The position numbers were made by a program, and so were the translations under genes. Source: Actinomadura citrea (GTDB lineage Bacteria; Actinomycetota; Actinomycetes; Streptosporangiales; Streptosporangiaceae). Taken from it: a stretch of DNA of 64,000 nucleotides. Below, in pieces: positions 36,214 through 44,722 of the stretch. Within the stretch, counting starts at the first letter, position 1. Each line of letters starts with the position of its first letter. The notes beneath the pieces were generated by a model. The model had not been told where the DNA came from, ran no database searches, and saw only the letters and a list, made by a program, of their open reading frames with translations. The stretch lies in contig NZ_JACCBT010000001.1 in the NCBI RefSeq assembly GCF_013409045.1, positions 3,720,001-3,784,000 of the forward strand, written 5' to 3'.

Positions 36214-36639
36214 GTGGGGCATACGGTCGAGAGCGGCAAGTCGGGGTCGGGTTCGGGGGTGCCGCGGAGGCGGCGTTCGGTTCGGTCGCCGCAGCGGAGT
36301 CGGTCGGTGAGGATCGCGCTGTCGGAGCAGGAGTATGCCGTTTTGGCGGCCGCGGCGGCGGACGAGGGGTTGGCGTTGGGGGCGTTCGCTGCGCAGGCGA
36401 GTTTGGCGGCGGCGCAGGGACGGGTGGTTTCGGAGTACGCCGTGCTGCGGGAGGCGCTGGCGGCGGTGTTGTTCGCTGCCGGGCAGGTGCAGCGGGTCGG
36501 TGTGAATCTCAATCAGGCTGTTGCGGCGTTGAATTCCGGTGAGCTGGTCGAGCAGCTTCGCTGGTACGCCCAGGCGGCGGCGCGCAGCATCGACAGACTC
36601 GATGAGCTGGCTCAGGAGTTGCGGCATCGGCTCCCTTGA
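36214..36639 (+). CDS. mobC: MobC-like relaxosome accessory protein
   Basis: The product of about 141 residues has a basic head (PRRRRSVRSPQRSRSVRIAL), then 'SEQEYAVLAAAAADEGLALGAFAAQASL', a ribbon-helix-helix-like part, and the MobC signature 'VQRVGVNLNQAVAALNSGE'. MobC proteins bind the origin of transfer and help the relaxase open the DNA. The stop is 21 bases before the relaxase start. GTG 36214 is the chosen start; the true start within the basic head is uncertain. The origin of transfer should lie just upstream. Confidence 0.8.
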   Translation: MGHTVESGKSGSGSGVPRRRRSVRSPQRSRSVRIALSEQEYAVLAAAAADEGLALGAFAAQASLAAAQGRVVSEYAVLREALAAVLFAAGQVQRVGVNLNQAVAALNSGELVEQLRWYAQAAARSIDRLDELAQELRHRLP

Positions 36640-36660
36640 CCGGTCGGCCGGGGGCCGTGG

Positions 36661-38475
36661 GTGATCGGGAAGATCCGTCGTGGAGAGCGTGTCATGGGGC
36701 TGCTGCGCTACCTGTACGGTCCTGGCCGGCACGAGGAGCATCGCGATCCGCATGTGGTGGCGGGCTTCCGGAGCGCGCCGGAGTTGGAGCCTGGGGTGCG
36801 GGCGGATGGGAGCCGGGATTTGCGGCGGTTGGACGCGCTGCTCACGCAGCCGCTGGCGCTGCTGGGGGAGCGGAACTATCGGCAACCGGTGTGGCATCTG
36901 CCGTTGCGGGCGGCGCCCGAGGACCCGGTCATGTCCGATCGGCAGTGGGCCCGGATCGCTCATGAAGTGATGGACCGGGTCGGGCTCGCTCCGGACGGGG
37001 ACTTTGGCGCGGTCCGGTGGGTGGCCGTCCGGCATGCCGCCGACCATGTCCACATCGTGGCGACCCTGGCGCGCCAGGACGGCGGTCGGCCCGATGTGTG
37101 GAACGACGGCTACCGCGTCCGGGACGCTTGCCGCACGGTCGAGCAGCAGCACGGGTTGCGGCGGACGGCTCCGGCAGACCGGACAGCGGCGCGGCGGCCG
37201 AGCCGGGGCGAGATCGAGAAAGCCGCCCGCCACGGTCGGCCGCTACCGTCCCGCACGCTTCTGCGCCGCAAAGTCCAGACGGCGGCGGCGGGGGCGAGCA
37301 GCGAAGCGGAGTTCTTCCGGCGGCTGCATGATGAGGGTGTCCTGGTGCGCCAGCGTTTCAGCGAGCGGACGGCCGGCGAGATGACCGGCTACGCCGTCGC
37401 CCTCCCCGACGATCTGAACGGCGACGGACGTCCCGTGTGGTTCGGTGGCGGGAAGCTCGCTGCCGACCTCACTCTGCCCAAGCTTCGCCGCCGGTGGACG
37501 GGCGCGGACGGGTCCGTCCGTGCGTTGTCCCCGTTCTGTCCGTTGGACGGACGGCATCTGTCCGAGCGGACGAGACGAGCCGTGCTGCGGACGGCCGTCC
37601 GCCGCGCGGCGGACGAGTCGGCGACGACCAACGAGTTCCTCGACCGGCTTCGGGGTGAGGGGCTTCTGGTCAAGCTGCGCTACGGCCAGACCGTTGACGG
37701 GCAGATCACTGGCTACGCCGTCGCTTTCGCTGCTGAACACGATGGCAAAGAACCGAACTGGTATCCCGGCAGCCGTCTCGCCGATGACCTGTCGCTATCC
37801 CGTCTCCGCCAGCGCTGGGCCTCGCCTGTCGCGGACCCTCAGGTGGCCGTCGACCATGATGAGTTGACGCCGGAGGAGCGCCAGGCTCTCTACGACGACG
37901 CGGCCCGTGCCGCCGCCTTCGCCACCGCCCAGATTCGGCGGCACCTTGTCACCAACCCGCATGCTGCACAGGACGCCTGCTGGGCGGCCTCCGATGCCCT
38001 CCACGTCGCAGCCCGAGTTACCGGTAACCGGCACCTCCACCGCGCCGCCGATGCCTACGACCGCGCGGCCCGCGCCCCCTACGGCCGTATCCCCACCCCG
38101 ACTCCGGCAGGCAACGCGTTGCGCACCACTGCCCGCCTGCTCGCGCTCACCGGCACGGCGAAGGACCGAACGGTGGTGTCGATGGTGCTGCTCGTCGCCA
38201 ACTTCATCAGCCTGCTCGACACCATCGCTCAGCTGCGCAGCCTCCAGGAGCGTCACGCCCAGGCCGACGCTGCTCGAAGAGCCGCCGCGCATACGCGAGA
38301 AGTACGACCAGCGGGTAGCGCGCCCTCACCTCCGCCGGCTGGCCCGAACGCGCAAGCGCGCCTGGCTATGGCCGCTTTTCCGAACGCGTGGGCTCCGCTG
38401 CCGCAGGTTGCACAGAGCAGATCAGCGCCGTCGGCTTCCACGGGTCCAGTGCGCTCTGGTCGTCGCCGTCCGTGA
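36661..38475 (+). CDS. mobA: MobP-type relaxase (mobilization protein)
   Basis: The 604-residue protein has an N-terminal relaxase domain with 'NYRQPVWHLPLRAAPEDP' and the metal-binding histidine triad H125-AAD-H129-V-H131 (RHAADHVHIVATL). The middle holds two related segments ('FFRRLHDEGVLVRQRFSERTAGEMTGYAVALP' and 'FLDRLRGEGLLVKLRYGQTVDGQITGYAVAF'), so an internal duplication is visible. The end is Pro/Ser-rich. Relaxases nick the transferred strand at oriT and pilot it into a conjugation channel. No coupling protein or secretion genes are in the element, so transfer must depend on a helper. Confidence 0.88.
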   Translation: MIGKIRRGERVMGLLRYLYGPGRHEEHRDPHVVAGFRSAPELEPGVRADGSRDLRRLDALLTQPLALLGERNYRQPVWHLPLRAAPEDPVMSDRQWARIAHEVMDRVGLAPDGDFGAVRWVAVRHAADHVHIVATLARQDGGRPDVWNDGYRVRDACRTVEQQHGLRRTAPADRTAARRPSRGEIEKAARHGRPLPSRTLLRRKVQTAAAGASSEAEFFRRLHDEGVLVRQRFSERTAGEMTGYAVALPDDLNGDGRPVWFGGGKLAADLTLPKLRRRWTGADGSVRALSPFCPLDGRHLSERTRRAVLRTAVRRAADESATTNEFLDRLRGEGLLVKLRYGQTVDGQITGYAVAFAAEHDGKEPNWYPGSRLADDLSLSRLRQRWASPVADPQVAVDHDELTPEERQALYDDAARAAAFATAQIRRHLVTNPHAAQDACWAASDALHVAARVTGNRHLHRAADAYDRAARAPYGRIPTPTPAGNALRTTARLLALTGTAKDRTVVSMVLLVANFISLLDTIAQLRSLQERHAQADAARRAAAHTREVRPAGSAPSPPPAGPNAQARLAMAAFPNAWAPLPQVAQSRSAPSASTGPVRSGRRRP

Positions 38476-38540
38476 TCGAACGGCTTGATCGCGCGGTCTG
38501 CCAGCACTGGCCGCATGGAGGGGCTCCTCTCGCCGGTCGC

Positions 38541-38735
38541 TCATTTCCGCTCTTCGAGTTGGCGGAAGGCGCGCTCGAAGGCTTCTGGGTCGGCGGTGTG
38601 GAGGAGGTCCATCAACCCGTCCAGGTCGGACGCCGAGATCAGGACGCGCCCCGTCGCCCTCCAGATCCCTTCTCGATCCAGCGTGATCGACCATTCAGGG
38701 AAGAGGTGCTGCAGTAGCAGCAATGTGACTCGCAT
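38541..38735 (-). CDS. Small hypothetical partner of the RsbW-like protein
   Basis: ATG 38735 follows GAGGAAACG and gives 64 residues (MRVTLLLLQHLFPEWSI...FRQLEERK). It belongs to a small family that I know only from positions beside RsbW-like ATPases and XRE/DUF397 pairs in actinobacteria. It starts 56 bases after the stop of the ATPase gene, on the same strand, so the two probably form an operon. No biochemical role is known to me. Confidence 0.6.
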   Translation of the reverse strand: MRVTLLLLQHLFPEWSITLDREGIWRATGRVLISASDLDGLMDLLHTADPEAFERAFRQLEERK

Positions 38736-38790
38736 CGTTTCCTCACACGGAGCGTGGCCCCTGGCTCCTCGTGTCGGGGACATCGCAGCG

Positions 38791-39183
38791 TCAGGGCAGC
38801 TTGGCCCAGACGACCTTGCCGCCGCCGGTGAGGCGCTTGACTCCCCACTCGTGTACGAGCTCCGCCATGAGCTGGAGGCCGCGGCCGGAGGTGGCGGCGT
38901 AGTCCTGAGGCTGGACGGTGGGGTGGCCCGTGCCGGTGTCCGATACCTCGATCACCGGTCGCCCATCGTCCGGGTCGAGGGAGAGCCGGACGACGATCGG
39001 GCCTTCGCCGTGCTTGTAGGCGTTCGTGGTCAGCTCGCAGACCACGAGACGGCCCATGTAGTCGTCGGTGATGCCCCAGCGGGCGAACTGTTCGGCGAGG
39101 AACCGGCGCGCGAGGCGGGGCGCCTGATCGGTGGAATCGAGGACGATCGTCGGGACTTCAGGAGTTTGCGGTGCTGCGGACAT
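38791..39183 (-). CDS. RsbW/SpoIIAB-like ATP-binding protein
   Basis: From ATG 39183 the product has 130 residues with the HATPase fold: 'RLVVCELTTNAYKHGEGP' (N-box), 'IEVSDTGTGHP' (G1 box, D-x-G-x-G) and 'GRGLQLMAELVHEWGV' (G2). Such stand-alone kinases act as anti-sigma or regulatory partners in the cytoplasm. It is divergent from the XRE-DUF397 pair; the whole set resembles the abaA/whiJ-type loci of Streptomyces that influence antibiotic production and development. Confidence 0.85.
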   Translation of the reverse strand: MSAAPQTPEVPTIVLDSTDQAPRLARRFLAEQFARWGITDDYMGRLVVCELTTNAYKHGEGPIVVRLSLDPDDGRPVIEVSDTGTGHPTVQPQDYAATSGRGLQLMAELVHEWGVKRLTGGGKVVWAKLP

Positions 39184-39337
39184 CGGCACGACCTTCGCTG
39201 GCCACTGACGGGTTCGAGTAACTCGCTGCACATCTTCAACTCCTCCGCGTAGCGTTACCAGCGAAGCGCCCCAGCACACACGTGGCGCTGTCGATCGCTG
39301 GTAGGTGGGTTCCCCTCGCTCACGTGGAGGCGAAGCA

Positions 39338-40120
39338 GTGGCCGCGCGCAAACCGACATCCAAGACCGTCGCCTTCGGCGCAGAGGTCACGCGCCTCCGC
39401 GAGGAAGCGGGACTCAATCGGACGGAACTCGCCGCACGGACAGCGGTCACCCGGAGTTACATCTCCCAGGTCGAGTCCGGGCGCACCAAGTGCCGCAGGG
39501 ACTTCGCCGAACGGATGGACAAGGCGCTGGACTCGGGCACGGCCCTGGTCGATGCATGGGACGACCTTCTGCGTTCCAGTAGCTACCCGAAGTTCTTCGC
39601 AGACTTCCCCCGCGCCGAGGCGTCCGCTGACGCGCTCCGTGCGTTCGAGATCAGGTTGGTCTACGGGCTTCTGCAGACTGAGGCGTACGCACGTGTGCTC
39701 CTGTGCAACGACGATGCCGTCCGCGAGCGGATGCAACGGCAGAGAATCCTCACCAAGCCGAACCCTCCGACCGTGTTCGTCGTGCTGGACGAGTCCGTCC
39801 TCCTCCGCGAGGTCGGCTCCCGCGAGATCATGCGCGAACAGTTGGAGCATCTGATCGAGATGTCGGAGCGGGAGAACATCACGATCCAGATCGCTCCGAT
39901 CGGCTACTACCGCGACGCCCGAGCGCCGTTCGTGATCGCGACTCAACCCGATCGGAGCGAGATCGTGTACCTGGAAAGCAACATCGGGGGCGAGACGAGC
40001 GCAGAGCCGAGAGACCTAGCGCTCGTCAGCGAGGCTTTCAGTAGGCTCCAAGCGGCGGCGCTTTCGCCGAAGGCGTCGGTCGACCTGATGCGGAAGGTTG
40101 TGGAAGAGCGATGGACGTGA
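39338..40120 (+). CDS. XRE-family regulator with DUF5753 (WhiJ-like)
   Basis: GTG 39338 follows GGAGG with eight bases spacing and gives 260 residues. Residues 14-70 are an XRE helix-turn-helix ('VTRLREEAGLNRTELAARTAVTRSYISQVESGR'). The rest is the DUF5753 domain with 'EIRLVYGLLQTEAYARVLL' and 'ENITIQIAPIGYYR'. WhiJ-like proteins of this type pair with a small DUF397 protein and repress development or antibiotic genes in Streptomyces. The gene overlaps the DUF397 gene by ten bases. Confidence 0.9.
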   Translation: MAARKPTSKTVAFGAEVTRLREEAGLNRTELAARTAVTRSYISQVESGRTKCRRDFAERMDKALDSGTALVDAWDDLLRSSSYPKFFADFPRAEASADALRAFEIRLVYGLLQTEAYARVLLCNDDAVRERMQRQRILTKPNPPTVFVVLDESVLLREVGSREIMREQLEHLIEMSERENITIQIAPIGYYRDARAPFVIATQPDRSEIVYLESNIGGETSAEPRDLALVSEAFSRLQAAALSPKASVDLMRKVVEERWT

Positions 40121-40284
40121 CCTGGCGCAAGTCGTCGCGTAGCAGCGAGGCCGGAGACAACTGCGTCGAACTGGCCGACCTCGGCGAGGCCGTGGGCATC
40201 CGCGACAGCAAGGACCCGGCCGGCGCCAAGTTCACCCTGCGCCGCGACGAGTTCGCGAGCCTCGTGGCGGTTCTGAAGCGCTAA
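40111..40284 (+). CDS. DUF397 protein (partner of the XRE regulator)
   Basis: The 57-residue frame starts MDVTWRKSSRSS, continues with DNCVEL and 'GIRDSKDPAGAKFTLRRDEF' and ends with a Leu-rich helix, which is the complete DUF397/BldB-related fold. It overlaps the XRE gene and is followed by a strong terminator. These small proteins bind and modulate the cognate WhiJ-like regulator. Confidence 0.9.
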   Translation: MDVTWRKSSRSSEAGDNCVELADLGEAVGIRDSKDPAGAKFTLRRDEFASLVAVLKR

Positions 40285-40304
40285 CGCCCGGACATGGCAC
40301 CGAG

Positions 40305-40338
40305 GAAGCCCCGGCCCGAGAGGGACCGGGGCTTCTTT
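40305..40338 (+). terminator. Intrinsic terminator after the DUF397 gene
   Basis: GAAGCCCCGG (40,305-40,314) pairs perfectly with CCGGGGCTTC (40,326-40,335), followed by tttctgttt. Confidence 0.85.
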
Positions 40339-40361
40339 CTGTTTGTCTTGGGGTCTGACGA

Positions 40362-40430
40362 ACATTGGAACGAAAAGTCCCGCTAGAAGCGTGCGGTTGA
40401 GCTCGCTAGCGTGACTTTTCGTTCCAATGT
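40362..40430. repeat. 25-bp inverted repeat between DUF397 and recombinase genes
   Basis: The arms at 40,362-40,386 and 40,406-40,430 are complementary at 24 of 25 positions, with a 19-base loop. The arm begins ACATTGGAACGAAAAGTC and has no T tail, so it does not look like a terminator. It lies 38 bases beyond the 3' end of a serine recombinase gene and may be a recombination site or transposon end. Confidence 0.65.
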
Positions 40431-40468
40431 CGCTCGGGCTGAGATGGATGCAGGTCAGAAGGCGCTTG

Positions 40469-41098
40469 TTAGTGCTCGGTGAGTTCGGGACGTGGGTCGG
40501 GCACGCCGGTCTTGACCTGCTGGAGTCCGGTGGGCTTGAGCTCGGGCACGTACTTGTAGATGGTGGAGCGGCTGACGCCGAAGAGGCGGGCGATGGAGGA
40601 GACGGTCGCGTCGGGCTGGGTGAGCAGCGCGCGGGCGTGTCGGATCTGCTCGGGCGTCATGGCAGGCGGCCGGCCGAGGCGGACGCCGCGGGCCTTGGCG
40701 GCGGCCAGGCCCTCGTGGGTGTCTTCGATGATGAGTTCGCGGAGGAACTCGGCGAGGGCGGCGAACACGTGGAAGACCAGGCGGCCGCCCGGCGTGGTGG
40801 TGTCGAGGGCCTCTTTCAGGGATCGGAACCCGACGCCGCGGCGGCGCAGGTCGGCGACGATCGTGATGAGGTCCTGCAGGGAGCGGGCGAGCCGGTCCAG
40901 CGAGGGGACGACCAGGGTGTCGCCGGGCCGCAGGTAGTCCAGCGCCTTGGCGAGCTCCTTGCGCTCGGCGTCCTTGCCGGACTTCTTATCGGCGAAGATC
41001 CGGATGCAGCCCGCGGCCTTCAAGGCCAGGGTCTGGCGGTCGAGTCGCTGGTCTTTGGTGGAGACCCGGGCGTATCCGACGAGCGCGCCGGTGAGGAT
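40469..41098 (-). pseudogene. Serine recombinase (resolvase/invertase type) lacking a usual start codon
   Basis: The frame reads 'LVGYARVSTKDQRLDRQTLAL' with the catalytic Ser at 41,060-41,062, then 'GDTLVVPSLDRLARS', 'RELIIEDTHEGLAAAKARGVRLGRPP' and a C-terminal helix-turn-helix 'ATVSSIARLFGVSRSTIYKY'. It is a complete Tn3-resolvase-type protein of about 210 residues. However, the position where ATG is expected is ATC (41,098), and the next in-frame codon upstream that matters is a TGA at 41,132-41,134. The first conventional start (TTG 41023) lies after the catalytic Ser. The gene is therefore probably dead, unless ATC is used. Confidence 0.65.
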
Positions 41099-41284
41099 CG
41101 CGGGCTCGGCGCCGAGAAGATCGTCGGCGGATCACCGCGGAGGGCGGGGCATCGCCCGGGAACGTCGTCACAACTGGAAAGTGCAGGAAAAACGGTGCTG
41201 TCGGTGTTGTCGAACACCCGAAGTTCTCAACACGTTTTGCCGACAGATTTCCGGGGTGCTCGGGCAGTGAAGAGGACTGCGCGC

Positions 41285-41320
41285 GGGGTGTCGAAGAATC
41301 GAACGATTCTCAGACACCCC
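41285..41320. promoter_or_regulatory. 36-base dyad-symmetric sequence
   Basis: GGGGTGTC (41,285) and GACACCCC (41,313), with GAATCG (41,296) and CGATTC (41,304) inside, form a symmetric site with matched three-base gaps. It lies 70 bases after the end of the TetR gene and could be a bidirectional terminator stem or a binding site. Confidence 0.4.
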
Positions 41321-41393
41321 ACCCGAGGTGGAGGCGTCGCCGCCGCTCGCCGTTGCGATGCTGGCCTGCGTGGTGCGGCGAGATGGCTTCCGG

Positions 41394-41957
41394 TCAGGTT
41401 CGGGTCGGCGCAATGGTGAGCTTGTGGACCAGGAGGTCGATCACGGCTCGTTTGTCGGCATCGTCGTGCCGGTGGGTGAGGAGGCCCTCGATGACGAAGG
41501 TGCCGATCGCGGTCATGGCGGGGAGGTCGGCTTCGGCGGCGCCGGCTTTGCGGAGGTCGTCGGCGACCAGGGTGTCGGCGAGTTCGTGGAAGCCGGCGTG
41601 CCAGGCGTGGACGGCGGGTGAGGCCGCGGCGCGGGTGTGGACGGTGTTGACGAGGCCGTGCAGCCGTTCGAGCTGGTCGACGGCCCACAGGAGCCGGTCG
41701 TTGAGCGGCCGGTCGGCGATGGTCGTGTACTGGGCGAGGGCTTCGGCCAGCAGGCGGTCCAGGACGGCGATGAGCAGGTCGTCCTTGTCGCGGAAGTACC
41801 AGTAGATCGTGTTGACAGTGACGCCGGCGTTCTTGGCGATCTGGCCCATGGACGCCGACTCGTAGCCGTCGTCAATGAACAGCCGCTGGGCGGCGGCGAG
41901 GATCTCCTCGCGTTTCTCCTCGCGGTCTTGGGGGCGTCGGTTCCGGGGCACCCCCAC
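41394..41957 (-). CDS. TetR-family transcriptional regulator
   Basis: The 187-residue product has the N-terminal helix-turn-helix 'REEILAAAQRLFIDDGYESASMGQIAKNAGVTVNTIYWYFRDKDDL' and a helical ligand domain. It is divergent from a three-gene operon of redox-type proteins, and the 72 bases between the starts carry two similar palindromes, so it very probably represses that operon and itself. GTG 41957 or 41951 may be the start. Confidence 0.9.
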   Translation of the reverse strand: MGVPRNRRPQDREEKREEILAAAQRLFIDDGYESASMGQIAKNAGVTVNTIYWYFRDKDDLLIAVLDRLLAEALAQYTTIADRPLNDRLLWAVDQLERLHGLVNTVHTRAAASPAVHAWHAGFHELADTLVADDLRKAGAAEADLPAMTAIGTFVIEGLLTHRHDDADKRAVIDLLVHKLTIAPTRT

Positions 41958-41963
41958 ACCCTA

Positions 41964-42012
41964 TCTTGAACGGCCCTCAAGAAGGCGCTAGGTTTCTTGA
42001 AGGCTGTTCAAG
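41964..42012. promoter_or_regulatory. Two TetR-type operator palindromes
   Basis: CTTGAACGGCCCTCAAG (from about 41,964) and CTTGAAGGCTGTTCAAG (from about 41,993) are both near-palindromes with CTTGAA/TTCAAG ends. They lie between the divergent TetR gene and its target operon. Confidence 0.6.
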
Positions 42013-42029
42013 AAGTGAGGTGGGCCCCC

Positions 42030-42608
42030 ATGGAGACCGACCACGCGGTTGCCGAGCTGCTCGGGCTGGACACGACTGGGCTGCTGGCGTTCTTCGCCAC
42101 GCTGCCCGCCCCGTCCATCGAGGAGATGGACGGGGAGTACACCGCCCGGCTGCTGGCCCAGCCCAACCTGGTCGCCTCGGTGACCGGGCGCGGCACGGTG
42201 TCGAATCCGCTCGCGCCATGGCTGTGCAAGGCGTTCCGGCCCGTCGACGGCCAGACCGGGCGCGGCTACAACACCTTCCGCCAGTTCGGCCGCATCCGGC
42301 AGCGCTATGCGATGCACACACTCATCGCACCGTCGCGCTATGACGGCCGTCCCGCCTACACGCTGGTCTACCGCGCCTACGCCTCGATGTGCGGGGTGAT
42401 CAACATGGTCGACGAGGTCCGCCGCGCGGCGCCCGGTGTCTATCTGGGCATCGGGACGTGGGGATTCACCGCACGGCAGCGCCGCATCCCCCTGCCCTTC
42501 CTGCTCACCGGCCCTGTCGGCGCCTACCGCGGTGACATCGGCACCGCTCGCCGCGGCTTGACCCCGGGCCCGCGTGAACTGCCCGGCCCGAAGGAGGCCG
42601 CCCGGTGA
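42030..42608 (+). CDS. Conserved hypothetical protein, first gene of TetR-controlled operon
   Basis: ATG 42030 follows GTGAGGTGGG and gives 192 residues. The protein shows 'FFATLPAPSIEEMDGEYTARLL' at the head and 'VYLGIGTWGFTARQR' towards the end, the pattern of a small conserved actinobacterial family that I cannot assign a reaction. It has no signal peptide. Its stop overlaps the next start (GTGA), so it is translated together with a saccharopine-dehydrogenase-like reductase and a short-chain dehydrogenase. Confidence 0.7.
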   Translation: METDHAVAELLGLDTTGLLAFFATLPAPSIEEMDGEYTARLLAQPNLVASVTGRGTVSNPLAPWLCKAFRPVDGQTGRGYNTFRQFGRIRQRYAMHTLIAPSRYDGRPAYTLVYRAYASMCGVINMVDEVRRAAPGVYLGIGTWGFTARQRRIPLPFLLTGPVGAYRGDIGTARRGLTPGPRELPGPKEAAR

Positions 42609-43672
42609 CGAAGTGGCTGCTGTACGGCGCCAACGGCTATACCGGCGAGCTGATCGCCCGGGAGGCGCGCAAGAGGGGCCTGGAACCGGTCCTCGCCGGC
42701 CGGAACCTCACGGCGGTCAAGCTGCTGGCCGAGGACCTCGGCCTGGACTACCGGATCTTCGACCTGCGCGACGCCGACGCGCGGCTGTCCGGCATCGACG
42801 TGGTGCTGCACTGCGCCGGGCCGTTCTCGGTGACGGCGCCCCCGATGATCGACGCGTGCGTGCGCACCCGCACCCACTATTTCGACATCACCGGCGAGAT
42901 GGACGTCTTCGCCTACGCCCGCGAGATCGACGGCCAGGCCCGCGCTGCTGGTGTCGTGGTCTGTCCCGGAGTCGGTTTCGACGTCATCCCCACCGACTGC
43001 CTCGCCGCCGCCCTCCACCAGGCCATGCCCGAGGCCACCCACCTGCGGCTCGGGTTCGACCTGCCGCTGGCGCTGTCCCCGGGGACCGTCAAGACGATCC
43101 TGGACGGGATGGCCGCCGGAGGCCGCGCCCGCATCGACGGCCAGATCACCCCGACCCCGCTGGGCAGACGCACCGCCCGCATCGACTTCGGCAACGGCGC
43201 CAAACCCGCGCTCGCCTTCCCCGCCGCCGACCTCTACAGCGCCCACCACAGCACCGGAATCCCCAACATCGAGGTGTACATCCCGATGCCCGCCACCCTG
43301 ATCCGCGGTACTCGGATCAGCAGGCGTCTCACCGGGCTGCTCGCCCTTCCCCGCGTCCGCGCCGCCGCCCACAAGCTGATCGAGAAGACGGTGAAAGGCC
43401 CCGACGCGAACGAACGGGCCACCAGCAGCGCCCACGTGTGGGGCGAGACCACCGATGCGACCGGCCGGCGGGCCACCGCCCGCATCACCACGGCCAACCC
43501 CTACCGCCTCACCATCGACGGCGCCCTCACAGCCGTCACCGACCTCCTCGCCGCCACCGCCCCCCGCCTCGGCGCGCACACGCCCGCGACCCTGTTCGGC
43601 GCCGACCTCATCACCCGGCTCCCCGGCAGCGGCCCCCTCACCATCAGCCCGACCGAAGGAACCCTGACGTGA
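42605..43672 (+). CDS. Saccharopine-dehydrogenase-like NAD(P)-binding reductase (trans-acting enoyl reductase family)
   Basis: The 355-residue product begins with a Rossmann motif 'LLYGANGYTGELIAREARKRG' (G-x-x-G-x-x-G), then 'VVLHCAGPFSVTAPPMIDAC' and 'THYFDITGEMDVF', all typical of the saccharopine-dehydrogenase-like family that includes the mycobacterial trans-acting enoyl reductase. Members reduce double bonds in lipids or polyketides. GTG 42605 overlaps the upstream stop, and its own stop overlaps the next start. The partner genes suggest modification of a lipid or small cyclic compound. Confidence 0.8.
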   Translation: MTKWLLYGANGYTGELIAREARKRGLEPVLAGRNLTAVKLLAEDLGLDYRIFDLRDADARLSGIDVVLHCAGPFSVTAPPMIDACVRTRTHYFDITGEMDVFAYAREIDGQARAAGVVVCPGVGFDVIPTDCLAAALHQAMPEATHLRLGFDLPLALSPGTVKTILDGMAAGGRARIDGQITPTPLGRRTARIDFGNGAKPALAFPAADLYSAHHSTGIPNIEVYIPMPATLIRGTRISRRLTGLLALPRVRAAAHKLIEKTVKGPDANERATSSAHVWGETTDATGRRATARITTANPYRLTIDGALTAVTDLLAATAPRLGAHTPATLFGADLITRLPGSGPLTISPTEGTLT

Positions 43673-44466
43673 CCACCGTCCCCCGCACCGCGCTCATCAC
43701 CGGCGCCTCCGCCGGCATCGGCGCGACGTTCGCCCGCCACCTGGCAGCCCGCGGCTACCAACTCCTGCTGGTCGCCCGCCGCGCCGCCCGCCTCCACGAA
43801 CTCGCCGCCCAGCTCACCGAACAGCACAAGGTCCGATGCGAGGTCTTCGCCGCCGACCTCACCGACCCCACCGCCCCCGCAGCGATCCTGCGATACGCCG
43901 ACGAGCAGGGCCTGAACATTGACGTCCTGATCAACAACGCCGGGTTGTCGGGCAAGACCGCGTTCGCCGACACCCCCTGGGACACTCTCGCCGGAGAGAT
44001 CCAGCTGATGGTGACCGCCCAGACCGAACTCGCCCACCGCGTCATCCCCGGCATGAAGGAACGCCGCTGGGGCCGCATCGTCAACCTGTCCTCCGTCGCC
44101 GCGTTCGCCCCGCCCGCAGCCAGCCTGCTCTACACCGGCATCAAGTCCTACGTCCTCAACACCTCCCAAGCCCTCGACATGGAACTCAAACCCCACGGTA
44201 TCCACGTCACCGCCCTGTGCCCCGGCTTCACCCACACCGAATTCCACGACGTCATGGGCACACGCGACAAAGCCAACCACCTCCCCGGCATCCTGTGGCA
44301 GCAACCCGAAGCCGTCGTGGCCGAAGGATGGACCGCCGTCCAGAAAGGCAAACCCGTCTGCGTCCCCGGCCTCGTCAACAAGATCTCCGCCGCCGCCATG
44401 AAACCCCTGCCCATCCGCCTGGGCTACCTCGCCGGCAAAACCCTCAACCCCTTCAAGAACAGCTGA
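43669..44466 (+). CDS. Short-chain dehydrogenase/reductase
   Basis: The 265-residue enzyme has the classic SDR set: 'ITGASAGIGATFARHLAARG' for NADP, 'LINNAGLSG', Ser in 'VNLSSVAAFAP', and Tyr-x-x-x-Lys in 'LLYTGIKSYV'. GTG 43669 overlaps the upstream stop (GTGA). It is the last gene of the TetR-controlled operon and should oxidise a hydroxyl or reduce a ketone in the same pathway as the enoyl-reductase-like protein. Confidence 0.9.
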   Translation: MTTVPRTALITGASAGIGATFARHLAARGYQLLLVARRAARLHELAAQLTEQHKVRCEVFAADLTDPTAPAAILRYADEQGLNIDVLINNAGLSGKTAFADTPWDTLAGEIQLMVTAQTELAHRVIPGMKERRWGRIVNLSSVAAFAPPAASLLYTGIKSYVLNTSQALDMELKPHGIHVTALCPGFTHTEFHDVMGTRDKANHLPGILWQQPEAVVAEGWTAVQKGKPVCVPGLVNKISAAAMKPLPIRLGYLAGKTLNPFKNS

Positions 44467-44722
44467 ACCCCCTTACCTCCCGTACATCGACCACCAGCCC
44501 GGCCCGCCGCGAAGCCCGACCACCCCGGAGCCCATCGGGGGCTTCTCAGCCACCCCGAGGAGGAGGGGTTCGAGGCGAGCGGCGGCCTGGCAGCATCGGA
44601 CGACCGGGGACGAGGCGGACGCCGTCCACTCCACCGCCGGATCCGTGGACCAACACCGGATTTCATGCCCTTGCCTCCCGGCGACCCGCGGTGGATCCAG
44701 TGGCAGGCACTATGACTGATCT

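Noticed and set aside
35875..37233. 452-residue frame on the minus strand opposite mobC and the relaxase
   Set aside because: Arg/Pro/His-rich composition without motifs, while the plus strand encodes clear MobC and relaxase motifs.
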